Of a stretch of 64,000 nucleotides of DNA, positions 41,590 to 53,815 are shown one piece after another. This DNA comes from Echiichthys vipera (taxonomy: Eukaryota > Chordata > Actinopteri > Perciformes > Trachinidae), in assembly GCA_963691815.1 (NCBI GenBank), contig OY829657.1, forward strand, positions 29,733,003 to 29,797,002, read 5' to 3'. Numbering within the stretch: the stretch's first letter is position 1; the number at the start of each line of letters is the position of its first letter. Below the pieces are notes generated by a model. It had not been told where the DNA came from, did not search any database, and saw only the letters and a program-made list of their open reading frames with translations. A program made the position numbers and the translations under genes.

Positions 41590-44500
41590 AGGGTGATGCG
41601 ATGCGTCTAGTTTTGCAGTTTAGCAGTTGCTTGACTTAGTGTCAAGTGCATGCTTTGCATGCCTTCTCGCTTACAGCTAACTGCCGCTGGCTAGCCCCTG
41701 CGGTAAAAAGGGAAGCCGTGTGCGTAAGTCTTCCTCAGCCAGTACACAGCCTCTCCATCACCAAGACTCCTGCCGTGCCTCCTCGTGGCCACACACGGTA
41801 ACTGGTTGTCTTGCGACTCCAGGCTAAATCGGCAGGGGATCTCGGAGCAGCAGTGAGCCCCAGAGGTACGGCGTGCAGGCCCTTCGGCGGATGGACACGC
41901 CCTGACGCCTACCAACCACTGCACACACCCACCACTGTCTTTGGACAGCCCTTGGTTGGGTGAAGACTACGGGAGTCAACCCCTAATGAAAAATCTGTGG
42001 TGGTAACCCGCAAGAGGTGAGCATCAGTTACCGATGACTCGGCAGTATCCTGCAACTCTCCACAGTGGCTGGCCGTCTTGATCTCTTCTTGCTGCCAGTC
42101 CAACTATGGAGTGCCATAGACAGTGGGTTGAGGAATGTGCTCCCCCCTCCCACTTAAATCATCCTTAGCGCAAGTTTCATTTCATGCTTCCCTTAAGTCC
42201 CACGGCGCTGGAGTCAGGACAGTGAGGGCAGGTACAGGAGCGTACTGGGAGCCTTTAGTACTGCTCTACACGTGTGGCGGCCCTGGGGGGATGGTCGCTG
42301 GTTGGTCGGGACCCGGAGACAGCGGCCTCCTCCGGCAGCACCCAGGGTGACTTGGCTGCCCTTTGTAGGAGCCACACCGCCCACCCCACAGGGGGGAGGG
42401 TCTAGAAAAGGTGACCCAAACATTGTCCGTCTCCAACAACCATGGGTAAGTAACCGAACCTACCGTGGCTTCCCTCTATTCGGTCGAATCAAGGCACATA
42501 AAAGTAGTCCTAAGAAACTTACCTTAGTCACCTGGAATGTTAGAACACTGCTAGATAGCGACTCTAATCTCCGTCCTCAGAGACGAACAGCTCTTATTGC
42601 ACACAAACTAATGAGGTATAATATTGACATTGGAGCCCTCACTGAGTCAAGATTCTCTGGTAAAGGGTCTCTCACAGAGCACTTAGAGGGCTACACCTTC
42701 TTCTGGAGGGGGCTACCAGAAGACAGACCACGCATACATGGTGTGGCTTTTGCTGTCAGAACATCTCTTCTGCATCGCATTCCTATAAGCCCTACCGGGA
42801 TAAATGAGAGACTCATGAAATGGCGAGTCCCACTGACAAACAACCGCTACCTCACACTCATCAACCCCTATGCCCCAACCTTACCCACGGACGAAACCAC
42901 TAAGGACCAGTTCTATGCACTACTTAACAGCACTTTGCAATCCATACCCCGAGAAGACAAACTTATCCTCTTGGGTGACTTCAACGCCTGAGTTGGCACT
43001 GGGAACCTATGGGAAAAGGTCTTAGGTCGTCACGGCACTGGTAAGTGCAACGCAAACGGCCTCCGACTTCTCAACCTATGCTCTGAGCATGCGCTGGCAC
43101 TAACCAACACCATGTTCTAGCTTCGGGAAATGCACAAAACAACCTGGATGCACCCCAGATCCAAGCAATGGCACCTGCTAGATTACACCATCACTCGCCA
43201 GCGTGACCTTAAGGATATCATCATCACTCGCGTAATGCAAGGAGCTGATGGATGGACAGACCAATGGCTAGTCAGAACAAAGCTCAAACTAAATATTCGA
43301 CCACCGGCCCGTGTAAATATCCAGCTGCTTTAAGACCCAAACTTTCGAACATTGCTGCAGGATGAACTTGAAAGAGCCCTCACCACAACAACCACTGGAC
43401 TGATAAACACTGAAGATCTCAGTAGAGCATGGGACGACGCCTGTACTATCATCCGCACAACATCACGCAGGGTTCTGGGTACTCATATGAAGAAAAACAG
43501 AGACTGGTTTGATGAGCAGGCTTTTGAGATCCACAACCTGCTGAGAGAGAAAAACAAAGCCCTTGCTGTAACCCTAAGTAACCCATCCCCTGCAGCACAC
43601 TCAAAGCTAGCTGCACTCCGCTCAAAAACCCAACGTGAAATAAGGACCATGAAGAACCAATGGTGGTCCAAGTTAGCCCAAGAAATCCAAAGTTTTGCAG
43701 ACACTGGGAACCAACAACAGTTTTACTCCGCCCTGAAAACTGCATACGGACCATCCAGAAATGCTTTCCACCCAGTCAGGAGTGTGGACGCACTGACCCT
43801 GTTTACGGAGAAGACTTCTTAATCGTTGGGCGGAACACTATCGCGAACTGTTGAACAGGGAAAGTGACACTGACCCAAGTCTGCTTGATGATCTGCCCAA
43901 CTCCCCTCTCATCAGCGAACTTGACATTCCACCAACAATCGATGCAGTCCAGAAGTCACTGGTTGGACTTAAGAACCATAAGGCAAATGGTCCCGATGAC
44001 ATTCCTGCTGAAATTCTGAAATATGGCGGGGATGCAGTTCTCAACTGCATCCACAACATCATAACAGCCATCTGGAAAACTAAGTGTGTGCCAAAACAGT
44101 GGAAAGATGCTGACATCACAAATGTGCATAAAAAGAAAAGATACATCACCGTTTGTGGCAACAGCCGTGGGATCTCACTCCTGTCCAGCGCTGGAAAGGT
44201 GCTTGCCAGAGTTATGCTGCTTCGAATACTGAAGTATGCTGCAGACGAAATCTTGCCTGAAACTCAATGTGGATCCAGGAAAGAGCGCAGTACAACTGAC
44301 ATGCTCTTTGTCGCCCAACAGCTTCAAGAAAAATGTAGAGAGCAACACAGGCCCCTCTACATGATCTTTGTAGATCTAACCAAAGCATTTGACTTGGTTA
44401 ATAGACCACTACTCTGGAACATCTTGCAAAAATTTGGATGTCCACCCACCTTCCTGTCAGTCCTAGCTGCCCTCCACAGCGGGGCAAAGGCTCGTGTCAT

Positions 44501-45740
44501 CAGCGCAGGAGGTAAATCTGAACTGTTCACAGTGGATACAGGTGTCAGACAAGGCTGTGTCATCGCACCAGTCATCTTCAACATCTTCCTTGCTGGCGTT
44601 ATGAAAAGTGCCAGCCACTTGCTGCCTTCAGACTGTGGCATTCCCATCTCGTACCGCTTGGATGGCAACCTTTTCAATCTACGCCGTCTTCAAGCGAAGA
44701 CCAAAGTGTCTGAAGAAACCATCCTTGACCTACAGTATGCTGACGACGCAGAATATGTTGGCTGTTCACCAGAAGTCCTACAGCAGACTATAAACACCAT
44801 TGCTGACATCTATAGTCGTGCAGGCCTTGTTATTAACACCAATAAAACTGAGGTGCTCCCAATGAGAGACCCACCACACGAGCCTGTCACATTCAGTGTA
44901 AATAACCAACCACTCAAAAACGTGACCCACTTCAACTACCTTGTCAGTTCTGACAGAAACCTGCGACCTGACCCATGAATTACAGAGACGATTGGTCTTG
45001 CTTCCGCCTCTTTTGGCAGACTCGCCAACAGAGTTTTCTTCAATAAAGATCTCCAACTTCACACCAAATTAGCTGTATACAAAGCCATCTGCCAATTTAT
45101 CCTACTGTACGGTTCTGAATCTTGGGTCCCCTACAGAGGACATATATCAAAACTGAAGGCTTTTCACACGAGCTGTTTACAACGCATCCTGGGGCATAAG
45201 TGGTGCGACAAAGTGCCATACACAGAAATATGCAGGCGAGCAAACATCGAGCCTCTGGAAGTCATCCTACTCAAAATACAACTTCACTGGCTGGAACATG
45301 TTGCCAGAATGCCAGAGGATAGACTTCCGTGTAAAGTACTATATGGAGAGCTCTCTGCCGGTCGCCGGTCTGCAGGAGGTCAGCGTAAGCGATATAAAGA
45401 CCACCTGAAAACATCTCTCAAAAATTGCAATCTCCAACCCGTGGCCCTTGAGACCCCGGCACTGACCGTCACAAGTGGCGAACTTCTTGTGAAGAAGGTA
45501 TCAGGTTCTATACAACAGATCTAGAATGCAAAGCAGATGAGAAGCGTGCACGACGCCATCAGCAACCAGCTCAAGATGGAAACTTCCCCTGTGACTTCTG
45601 CAACCGTGTTTGCAAGTCCCTCATCGGACTTTACAGCCATCGAAGAACCCATCTAGTGTGACCCCCAGAAAGTGTCTACCCACTTTTCTACGCATGAAAA
45701 GATGTCTTCGTCAGACTCAACGGACAACTTCAAGCAAGTG
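41590..45740 (+). mobile_element. Nearly full-length APE-type LINE nested in the RTE
   Basis: This LINE belongs to the family whose proteins are often mislabelled craniofacial development protein 2-like. It has a 5' UTR of about 0.85 kb (41590-42430), one long ORF2-type coding region with few lesions (42445-45657), and a short 3' region to about 45740, after which the RTE frame resumes at GLSVTNTMFEHKDAHK. A few RTE codons appear lost at the insertion point. Clear target duplications were not found. Confidence 0.75.
42445..45657 (+). pseudogene. LINE endonuclease-RT ORF with C-terminal C2H2 zinc finger
   Basis: Motifs in order: VTWNVRTLLDSDSNLRPQRR, YNIDIGALTESRFS (Glu), LILLGDFNA, a stop at 42989, HGTGKCNANGLRLLNLCSEH, TTWMHPRSKQWHLLDYTITR, then a linker with RTMKNQWWSKLAQEIQ. 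RT: NHKANGPDDIPAEILKYGGD, CGSRKERSTTDMLFVAQQLQ, MIFVDLTKAFDLVNRPLLW, TGVRQGCVIAPVIFNIFLAG, LQYADDAEYVG (YADD intact), NTNKTEVLPMRDPP. Stops also lie at 43118, 43331 and 44976, with a frameshift near 43820. The end has MPEDRLPCKVLYGELSAGRR, then CDFCNRVCKSLIGLYSHRRT + H, a C2H2 finger. RT residues look good but the frame is broken. Confidence 0.88.
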
Positions 45741-45744
45741 CTAG

Positions 45745-47878
45745 TCATGGATTGTCTGTAACTAACACCATGTTCGAACATAAGGATGCTCATAAGTGTA
45801 CGTGGTACCAGAGCACCCTAGGCCAAAGCTCGATGATCGATTTTGTGATCGTATCATCTGATCTGAGGCCGTATGTTTTGGACACTCGAGTGAAAAGCGG
45901 GGCAGAGCTGTCAACTAATCACCATCTGGTGATGAGTTGGGTGGATGGGGGAAGATTCTGGACAGACCAGGTAAGCCCAAATGAGTAGTGCGGGTGAACT
46001 GGGAACGTCTGGAGGAGGCCCCTGTCTGAGAGATCTTCGACTCACACCTCCGGCTGAGCTTTTCTGGCATCCCTGTGGAGGTTGGGGGCATTAAACCAGA
46101 GTGGGCAATGTTCAAAGCTTCCATTGCTGATGCTGCAGCAGTGAGCTGCGGCCTCAAGGTCTTAGGTGCCTCAAGGGGCGGTAACCCTCGAACACCGTGG
46201 TGGACACCGATGGTCAGGGAAGCTGTCCGACTGAAGAAGGAGACCTTCCGGGATATGTTATCCCAGAAGACTCCGGGGGCAGTTGCAAGGTACCCACAGG
46301 CCAGAAGGGCTGCAGCCTCTGCTGTGTCAGAGGCAAAGCAGCAGGTTTGGGAGGAGTTCGGAGAAGTCATGGAGAAGGACTTTCGGGCGGCACCAAGGTG
46401 CTTCTGGGAAACCATTCGACATCTCAGGAGGGGGAAACGGGGACCGTCCAAGCTGTTTACAGTAAGGACGGGACGCTGGTGACCTTAACCGATGAGGTAA
46501 TCAGGCGGTGGAAGGAGCACTTTGAGGAACTCCTTAATCCGACTAATATGCCTTCTTTTGTAGAGGCAGAGCTGGAGGCTGATGGGGAATCATTGTCAAT
46601 ATCCCTGGCGGAAGTCACTCAAACAACTCCACAGTGGCAAAGCCCCAGGGATTGATGAGATTCGTCCAGAAATGCTGAAAGCTTTGGGTTAGGAGAGGCT
46701 GTCTTGGTTGACACGTCTCTTCAACATTGCGTGGAAGTCTGGGACAGTGCCAAGGGAGTGGCAGACTGGGGTGGTGGCTCCTCTGTTTAAAAAGGGGGAC
46801 CAGAGGGTGTGTGCCAATTACAGGGGTATCACCCTACTCAGCCTCCCTGGTAAAGTCTACTCCAAGTTGCTGGAAAGGAGGGTTCGTCCTAAAGTCGAAC
46901 CTCAGATTGAAATCACTTATGTGGGCCATCCAATCTCTGTACACCCAAAGGGAGAGCTGTGTTCGGATCCTCGACAGTAAGTCGGATTCGTTCCCGGTGG
47001 GGGTTGGCCTCCGCCAGGGTTGCGCTTTGTCACTAATCCTGTTCGTGATTTTCATGGACAGGATATTGAGGCGTAGTCGTGGTGGGGAGGAGTTGCAGTT
47101 CGGTGGGCTGAGGATCTCGTCTCTGCTTTTTGCAGATGATGTGGTCCTGATGGCATCGTCGGTCAGTGACCTTCACTCAAGCATTCTATGGATTGGTTCG
47201 TAGCCAAGTGTGAAACGTCTGGGATGAGGATCAGCACCTCTAAATCTGAGTCCACGGCTCTCAGCAGGAAACCGGTGGATTGCTTACTCCAGGTAGGGAA
47301 TGAGTCCTTACTCCAAGTGAAGGAGTCCAAGTACCTCGGGATCATGTTCACGAGTGAGGGGACGATGGAGCGCGAGTTTGGCCGGAGAATTGGAGCAGCG
47401 GGGGCGGTGTTGCAGTCGCTCTACCGCACCGTTGTGACGAAAAGAGAGCTGAGCCGTAAGGCAAAGCTCTCGATCTACCGGTCAATCTTCATTCCTCCTC
47501 TCACCTATGGTCATGAAAGCTGGGTACAAGCGGCAAAAATGGGTTTTCTCAGGAGGGTGGCTTGAGTCTCCCTCAGAGATAGGGTGAGAAGTTCAGCCAT
47601 CCGTGAGTAACTCGGAGTAGAGCCGCTGCTCCTTTGCGTTGAAAGGAGCCAGTTGGGAGGTGTTCCAGGCACGTCCAGCTGGGAGGAGGCCTCGGGGTAG
47701 ACCCGGGACTAGATGGAGAGATTATATCTACACACTGGCCTGGGAACGTCTCGGGATCCCCCAGTTAGAGCTGGTTAATGTGGCCCGGGAAAGGGAAGTT
47801 TGAGGTCCCCTCCTGGAGCTGCTGCCCCCGCGACCCGACCCCGAATAAGCGGTTGAAGATGAAATGAGATGAGGTGAG
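45745..47878 (+). pseudogene. RTE ORF distal part (endonuclease end, RT, C-terminus, tail)
   Basis: NTMFEHKDAHKCTWYQSTLG and SMIDFVIVSSDLRPYVLDTR finish the endonuclease; NHHLVMSWV holds the His. The RT starts LTDEVIRRWKEHFEELLNPT and reaches LPGKVYSKLLERRVRPKVEP, then 270 or so bases including motif A are deleted at about 46915 (EPQIE joined to YVGHPISVH). Then VGVGLRQGCALSLILFVIFM, LLFADDVVLMASSVSDL (FADD intact), KESKYLGIMFTSEGTMEREF and a C-terminus in broken frames. The tail is AATAAGCGGTTGAAGATGAA + ATGAGATGAG. Confidence 0.85.
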
Positions 47879-49980
47879 ATATTTCTCCTGTATTAGCTTC
47901 TTTGCACTGGTTACCTGTAAAATCTAGAATATAATTTTAAATCATTCTCCTTACCTACAAATCTCTTATTTGTCAGGCTCCGTCGTATCTTAAAGAGCTC
48001 ATAGTACCGTATTATCTGACTAGATATCTACACTCTAAGAATGCAGGGCTTCTTGTCATTCCTAGAGTCTCCACAAGTAGAATGGGAGGCATATCCTTCA
48101 GCTACCAAGCTCCTCTCCTGTGGAACCGACTCCCAAGTGTTTCGGGAGGTAGACACTGTCACCATATTAAACTTTCCTCTTTGATAAAGCTTACAGCTAG
48201 GGCTTACAAGCCCTTAGCCTGAAGCTTATTTTGTCATGCTTAATGTCTGTCTGTATCATTCATGTCTCATAAATGCATGTAACTAATTCAACTCCATGTT
48301 TGCCATCATAATTAGTATCATTGCCATGTTCTGTCACTAACTGTGCCTGTTTCTTGCTGTTAGGCTGTATTAACTCCCATAACGTGTAAGTCATATTCAC
48401 ATTGCTTTACCTATCACTATAGTCACTGTTACTTTTGTGGTTGCTTGCATCTCTGGAAGTGTGTCTGTCTGTTTGTCTTTGTGTCTGTCTTTGTCTCTCT
48501 CTGTACATCTGGCTGTCTTTTCTCTTTTGTTTTCTTCCTCCCCAACCGGTCAAGACAGATGTCCATTCTCCATAAAGCTGGGTCTTTGGGGGAATTCTTG
48601 GTACTAGTGTTGTTTTTGGCGGCCTGTTTTACTTTTAGCTTTAGTCTAGTCTTTGTGACAAGCTGTCATTTTAGTTTTTATTAGTTTTAGTCATGGTTAT
48701 TTTCTTTTTAGTCTAGTCAAGTTTCAGTCAACTAAAAGTCTGAGCATGTTAGTCTTTATTTTAGTCAGAATTGTACAGGATATTTCAGTATAGTTTTAGT
48801 CAAAGAAAATTGTATATTAGTCTCTTTTTAGTAATGCAATTATATTTAATCAATATAATAAAAGTACTTAGTAGTATTGACAAAACAACATTTTCTTTTA
48901 GCCAAACCCAAATATATTTGTTTACATGCATGTACGGGTCTAGAATAAGTTATTCAAAGTCATGTTGATGCCAAATTCAGTTCAGTGTGATTGCTATGTG
49001 AATAACAAAACTAGTGAAAGTATTTGCCCAACAAGGGATACTTAGTACACTTATAGAGTGAGTCAGTCAGGTGGGAACTAAAAACCCACTTTACACTCTG
49101 ACACAAACGAATATACAAACACGCTCGTCACACACATTTGTTCTCAGCTCCAGCGGCTCACGTTAAATGTAGCCACATGAGCTTTCTAAAACAGAAGGTA
49201 TCAATACTTTAATGTCTTGACTTCCCTAAATTTCATTATGGAATGCCCCGAGATGTCTCTTAAGATTTGTGGTGTTTTTTCTGTGATTTTGTGGGCGCAT
49301 TTCTCCCCATCTTTTTCCACAACACATTCCGATTTCTATTCCATGTCTATGTGATTATTATTGATTATAGTGTGTCCAAATGTCTTTTCTTCTTTTTCTC
49401 CCAAAGACAATCCCCGGCTGGCCGGCCATCGGTCCCTTTCTCGGTGTCAGACTTTGTTCTAATTTTTCTTTCTTAGTTGTTGTTAACGCTAACCCACAGC
49501 AGCTGCATCTTCTGAATCTAAATAATGCCCCGTGTGGGGATTGAGGAACTGACATCACCCAGATGTGACACAGAAAACAGAAAAACTGCAAAATAATTAT
49601 AATATTAACGCGACTAAACAAGATGAAACCACGTTATTTTCGCCTTGTTTTGGTCAACGAAAATTAAGAGACATTTCTTATAGTTTTTATTTTGTGAACC
49701 ACATTTAGTCTCGTTTTTGATTGTCAACAACATTGCATTATAGTTATCTTCAGATGACCAGCATTTACGTTGTGTCTCGTCTAGTTTTCCTCACGTGATA
49801 AAGGTTCGTTGACAACAATATTTCGTCATAATTTTCGTTGACGAAAGCAACACTACTTGGTACTATATAAATCATAAATAAGTCATAGAGTGTGGTCTAT
49901 ACCTACTCTGTAAAGTGTCATGAGATAACTTTTGTTATGATATGGCACTATAAAGAAAATCTAATTCAATTCAATACTTA
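47879..49980 (+). mobile_element. L2 ORF2 end and 3' UTR, split by a hAT element
   Basis: This continues the L2 from 39823: LHWLPVKSRI-like reading, KAPSYLKELIVPYYLTRYLHS-like region in frames near 47975 and the 3' UTR (CATAAATGCATGTAACTAAT, ACTGTTACTTTTGTGGTTGC). After the hAT element the tail resumes (CATAGAGTGTGGTCTATACC, TATCTCATG-type block) and ends AATCTAATTCAATTCAATAC near 49980. Confidence 0.85.
48605..49855. mobile_element. Non-autonomous hAT transposon with 8-bp duplication
   Basis: CTTGGTAC is repeated exactly at 48597-48604 and 49856-49863. The element starts TAGTGTTGTTTTTGGCGG and ends GACGAAAGCAACACTA, short imperfect inverted repeats typical of hAT elements. It is 1251 bp, AT-rich, with subterminal TTTAGTCTAGTC and CGTTGACGAAA repeats and no transposase that I recognise. 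Confidence 0.85.
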
Positions 49981-50400
49981 GGAACGTTTATCATTTAAAA
50001 CTGAAAGGAAGAATCACTCAATAAGAACCAAACAGATAATGAGTTTGATTTTAGAAATATAGAAAGTGAATTCTTGTTATTGACAATGTTATTGTTATAA
50101 GACAAAATCTTTTTCAGGTTAGAGACAAAAAGTGCAAGCGCTGAAGAAACACCCTCATAAAACAGATCTGTTAATGTGGAATGTCAAGGAACCATTTGCT
50201 TGCAAGAGTGAGATACAAATCTGGGAGACAATTTATGGCCTAGGGTAATATGTGAAAGGCTCAAACCCCCATATACAAATTCCAGAAATTCTACAATCAG
50301 TAAAAGTTCCAGGTTGGAGAAATTTGGGGGATTAAATGCATTTTTTTGCATTTATTGTCCATTCTGACTCACAATTCTGTGTTGCTTTTATTTTCAATGG
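49981..50400. other. No gene recognised
   Basis: AT-rich sequence between the L2 tail and a CR1-like LINE. Confidence 0.4.
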
Positions 50401-51400
50401 TAATAGGTGTGTTTTGATTGATGTTGCACAATAGTGCAGATGCGCAAAAGTTGCATGCTACCTGTTGCTGCTCTGGTCTTTGAGTTTGCTTTTTTTTAAA
50501 AACTTTCTTAACTTTTATTCTCCTTTGTTCGTTTTGTTTCTTTACCCTTACTTCTATGTACCTATAATGAGGTTACTTGCGCTAGTTTTCATGTTTATTT
50601 TCATGTTGTTTTTAATCAATGCTGCTTCCACCGGGACACGCTTCCTTTGTTTACTCCGGAAAACAGCTGATCGCGCTAGTGCCGGCTGGCATAGCTGCCA
50701 GACCAGCTGAGATTCCACCCAAACTCTGGAGAATTATACACCGGGGATGCAGAGATGGGAAGCAACGTCGGGGCAATAGAGGAGGGTCGAGATGGGACGG
50801 AGATGGAGAGGAGAAGATTTAAGATGTGTCTCCCCGCTGTTGTTATGGGAAATCTACGGCCTCTGTACAACAAAATGGATGAACTGACGGCGCTAACACA
50901 GAGCCACCCGGAGTACCGTGAGTGCAGTCTGATGTGTTTCACGGAGAGATGCCCGCACAGGGACATTACGGACCAGAACGTCTCTGTGGATGGCTTCCAC
51001 ACCATTCGGGCTGACCGGGATTTTACCGAGAGTGGTAAAAGGAAAGGAGGGGGGCTTGCCATACTAGTAAACAGCATATGGTGTAATCCTGGTTATATCA
51101 CTGTTAAAGAACAGCTCTGTAGCCCGGATGTTGAACTGCTGGCCATTGGACTTCGTCCATACCGTCTGCCTAGAGAGATCCCGCGTGTCATCACTGTTGT
51201 TCTGTACATCCCTCCCTCTGAAAACCCGACATCTGCCTGCAGCATCATACACACCACCATCTCCAGACGCCAGACTCAACACCCCAGTGCCCTCATCATC
51301 ATGTCGGGAGACGTCACCTTGGATAGAGTTCCGCCGACCTTCCAACAGTACGTGAACGGTCCTATCAGAGAGGAGTGGACCTGATGTATTCTAACATTAA
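50401..51400 (+). pseudogene. CR1/Rex1-like LINE 5' part with endonuclease
   Basis: A hydrophobic leader frame (50465-50710) precedes PKLWRIIHRGCRDGKQRRGN. The endonuclease frame (50755-51384) reads VVMGNLRPLYNKMDELTALT, ECSLMCFTERCPHRDITDQN (the catalytic-Glu motif FTETWL changed to FTERCP), GLAILVNSIWCNPGYITVKE, VVLYIPPSENPTSACSI and LIIMSGDVTLDRVPPTFQQY, where SGDFN has become SGDVT. It is truncated after a few more codons (DLMYSNIKDAYISS). It is not active. Confidence 0.85.
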
Positions 51401-51639
51401 GGATGCATACATTTCCTCTGGACCAGGCCAACAAACTGAGCGGCCCATCCTCATCAGGACTCTGCTGCTCCTGGCCTCTCAACTAATGCCACTTCACATC
51501 CCCCTACTCCTCCTTCTTACAGACCCTTTGTTTGCCCCTCACCTTCTAACCGCAACTCCTGTCATGTTGTTTTTTTTGTTATTTGTGGGTTCAGTCTTTT
51601 CTTTTGTTTTGTTGAATTAACTCATCACATCACATCACA

Positions 51640-52735
51640 TTCTGTGCATAAACGTTGAGACAATGGCTAGCCTAAATTTTGTTACTGTTCTCCACGTTCT
51701 TCTGTTACTTTTTTTACTTTTTGTAACCGAGAACCTTGCCGGTAGTAGTGGGGGCATTGTTTACACGTGTGAACAGCAGATTGCGCTGTGTAAGCCTGTG
51801 CTGCTGCCCGGAGAAAGACCTGTGGTCCCGCAGGGTTACGGAGGAGTTGCCCGGCTGGAAACAAACGAAGGGAGAAAAGACAAAGACATAAGCCAGCAGT
51901 CCCAGCAATTTAAATGGGAAACGTGAGGTCTTTGGGGAATAAAATGGACAAGCGCTGGTGACGAACCCAGAGGGTGTACCATGAATGTAGCTTATTATGC
52001 TTCAGTGAAACTTGGCTGCACTCGCACATCCCGGACTGCAGTGTCAAGGTTACCGGTTACTATTTGGTACATGGAGACAGAAATTGTTCCAAAAGTCGGA
52101 AAAAGAAGGGTGGTGGGCTTGCCCTTTATGTGAGTAAGAGGTGGTGGAATCCCGGACAAGTCTGCGTGAAGGAACCTATATGATGCCACAGCCCTTCCCC
52201 CCGCGGCAGGTCAGACCACAACCTGGTCATGATGACCCCAAAATATGTCCCTCTTGTGAGAAGGCAGCCTGTGCACACCAGGACAGCGATGCGGTGGACA
52301 CAGGAGATCGCTGAGGCACTGCAGGACTGCTTCAAGTCAACTGACTGGGATGTACTCTGTGAGCTACATGGGGAGGACAATGATAAGATGACCGACTGCA
52401 ATACGGATTATATTAGATTCTGTGAGGCCAGCCCGGACCGTTAACTGTTTCTCCAATAACAAGCCCTGGATGACCCGTTACCTACAGGCACTCTAGAACA
52501 ACAAGAAGAGGGCTTTTAGGTCAGGAGACAGAGAGGAGCAGAGGAGAGTGCAACACAAACCGCGAGAGATGCTGAGAACATGAAAGGACAACTACAGGAG
52601 AAAGCTGGAGGCCAAGCTCCAACAGAACAGTGTGAGGGATGTGTGGGCAGGAATGAAGCACATCACAGGGAAGAAATGGAAAGACAGGCGGACATCTGGG
52701 AGCCTGGATACAGCTAACCACTATAACCGGTAAAT
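51640..52735 (+). pseudogene. Second CR1/Rex1-like LINE fragment
   Basis: A signal-like hydrophobic leader (51663, MASLNFVTVLHVLLLLFLLF) is followed by KMDKRW-like sequence, ECSLLCFSETWLHSHIPDCS (Glu kept), KKKGGGLALYVSKRWWNPGQ. A deletion of about 80 codons then joins to GRSDHNLVMMTPKYVPLVRR, TDWDVLCELHGEDNDKMTDC and, in other frames, KPWMTRYLQAL, NYRRKLEAKLQQNSVRDVWA and GMKHITGKKWK. RT is missing. Confidence 0.8.
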
Positions 52736-53612
52736 AATGTGGGCTTCATAGATAACTGGCAGTCTTTCTGGGGAAAACCTGGTCTTATTAGGAGAGATGG
52801 TATTCATCCTACTTTGGAGGGTGCCGCTCTCATATCTAAGAACCTGGATGCAGTTGTTAGCGGTCTAAAACCATGACAACCCAGTGTTGGGATCAGGAAG
52901 CAGAGTCAAAGTTTAATACACCTCTCTGTGCTGCCCTTATCGCAGGTGCCCAGGAAGCAGAGTGGCAGTCTTACACACCTCTCTGCGCTCCCTGTGGAGC
53001 ATTTTCCAGCTCAGTTTAGTATACAAACACTGCCTGCCCCACGATCATTTAAATTAAACAGATCAAATATGAACAGAAGAGGAGCTATAAAGAAAAACTT
53101 GATACAAATCAACGCAAAATCTGTGACAATGCAACAATATCAGAAAATAAAATGTGGACTTTTAAACATCAGATCTCTGTCATCTAAAGCTGTATTAGTA
53201 AACGATCTGACATCAGATAACCATATTGATTTACTCTGTCTGACCGAAACATGGCTGCGTCCCGAAGAATATGTTAGCCTAAATGAATCCACTCCTCCCA
53301 GTCATATTAATACTCATATTCCTCGAGGCAGTGGTCAAGGGGGAGGCGTTGCAGCTATTTAGGACTCAGGCCTATTAATAAACCCTAAACCTAAACTAAA
53401 TTATAATTAATTTGAAAGTCTTGTTCTTAGTCTTTCACATTCAACCTGGAAAACTGTGCAGCCAATTATATTTGTTATAGTGTACCGTGCTCCTGGTCCG
53501 TACTCTGAATTTCTGTCTGAATTCTCAGAGTTTCTGTCAAATTTAGTCCTTAAATCTGACAAAGTAATCATTGTAGGTGATTTTAATATTCATGTGGACA
53601 GCGATAATAATA
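52736..53612 (+). pseudogene. L2 (Maui-like) LINE 5' part: ORF1 end and endonuclease start
   Basis: ORF1 remains read VGFIDNWQSFWGKPGLIRRD + GIHPTLEGAALISKNLD, the C-terminal SGNH-hydrolase-like signature (RRDGIHPT). Then comes ORF2: KIKCGLLNIRSLSSKAVLVN, HIDLLCLTETWLRPEEYVSL (Glu intact), a stop at 53360, IFVIVYRAPGPYSEFL and VIIVGDFNIHVDSDNNR. It ends abruptly at 53612 in a MITE-like sequence. It overlaps the L2 at 37330 almost base for base. Confidence 0.85.
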
Positions 53613-53815
53613 GGGTACAAGCGTGCGTGCGTGTACGAGCGCGAGCAGTCCCGATGTCTGTTTATGTGCGTCTGTTCTCCGCGATGGACATTTAAAAAGA
53701 TGCTGCCGAACGGTTCGCAGTGGTGCGATGCAGAGGTGGAGTGATTACTTCAGATTTGGTCAGATGAAACGTTCAAAAACAGTCAGACAAAACTTAATCC
53801 CTGAGGGGTGATGAC
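53613..53815 (+). mobile_element. Partial copy of the GGGYGCACTC MITE family
   Basis: The stretch AAAAAGATGCTGCCGAACGG through CCCTGAGGGGTGATGACGTA matches 55895-56010 inside the MITE at 55656. No terminal repeats remain. Confidence 0.7.

Larger units (their letters stand above)
39824..47878 (+). mobile_element. RTE (Rex3-like) LINE inserted in L2, itself carrying two insertions
   Basis: An 11-bp duplication ATATTTCTCCT (39813-39823, 47879-47889) flanks it, and the L2 copy at 24872 shows the empty site. The 5' part (39824-40609) has a leader and the start of the endonuclease. The element is split by 40610-41440 and by a LINE at about 41590-45740, then resumes to the GATGA-type tail at 47878. 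It is one of the few RTE copies here that retains its 5' end. Confidence 0.85.

Noticed and set aside
42445..43000. A host craniofacial development protein gene
   Set aside because: Database names of that kind derive from this LINE's endonuclease; the RT and zinc finger follow in the same element.
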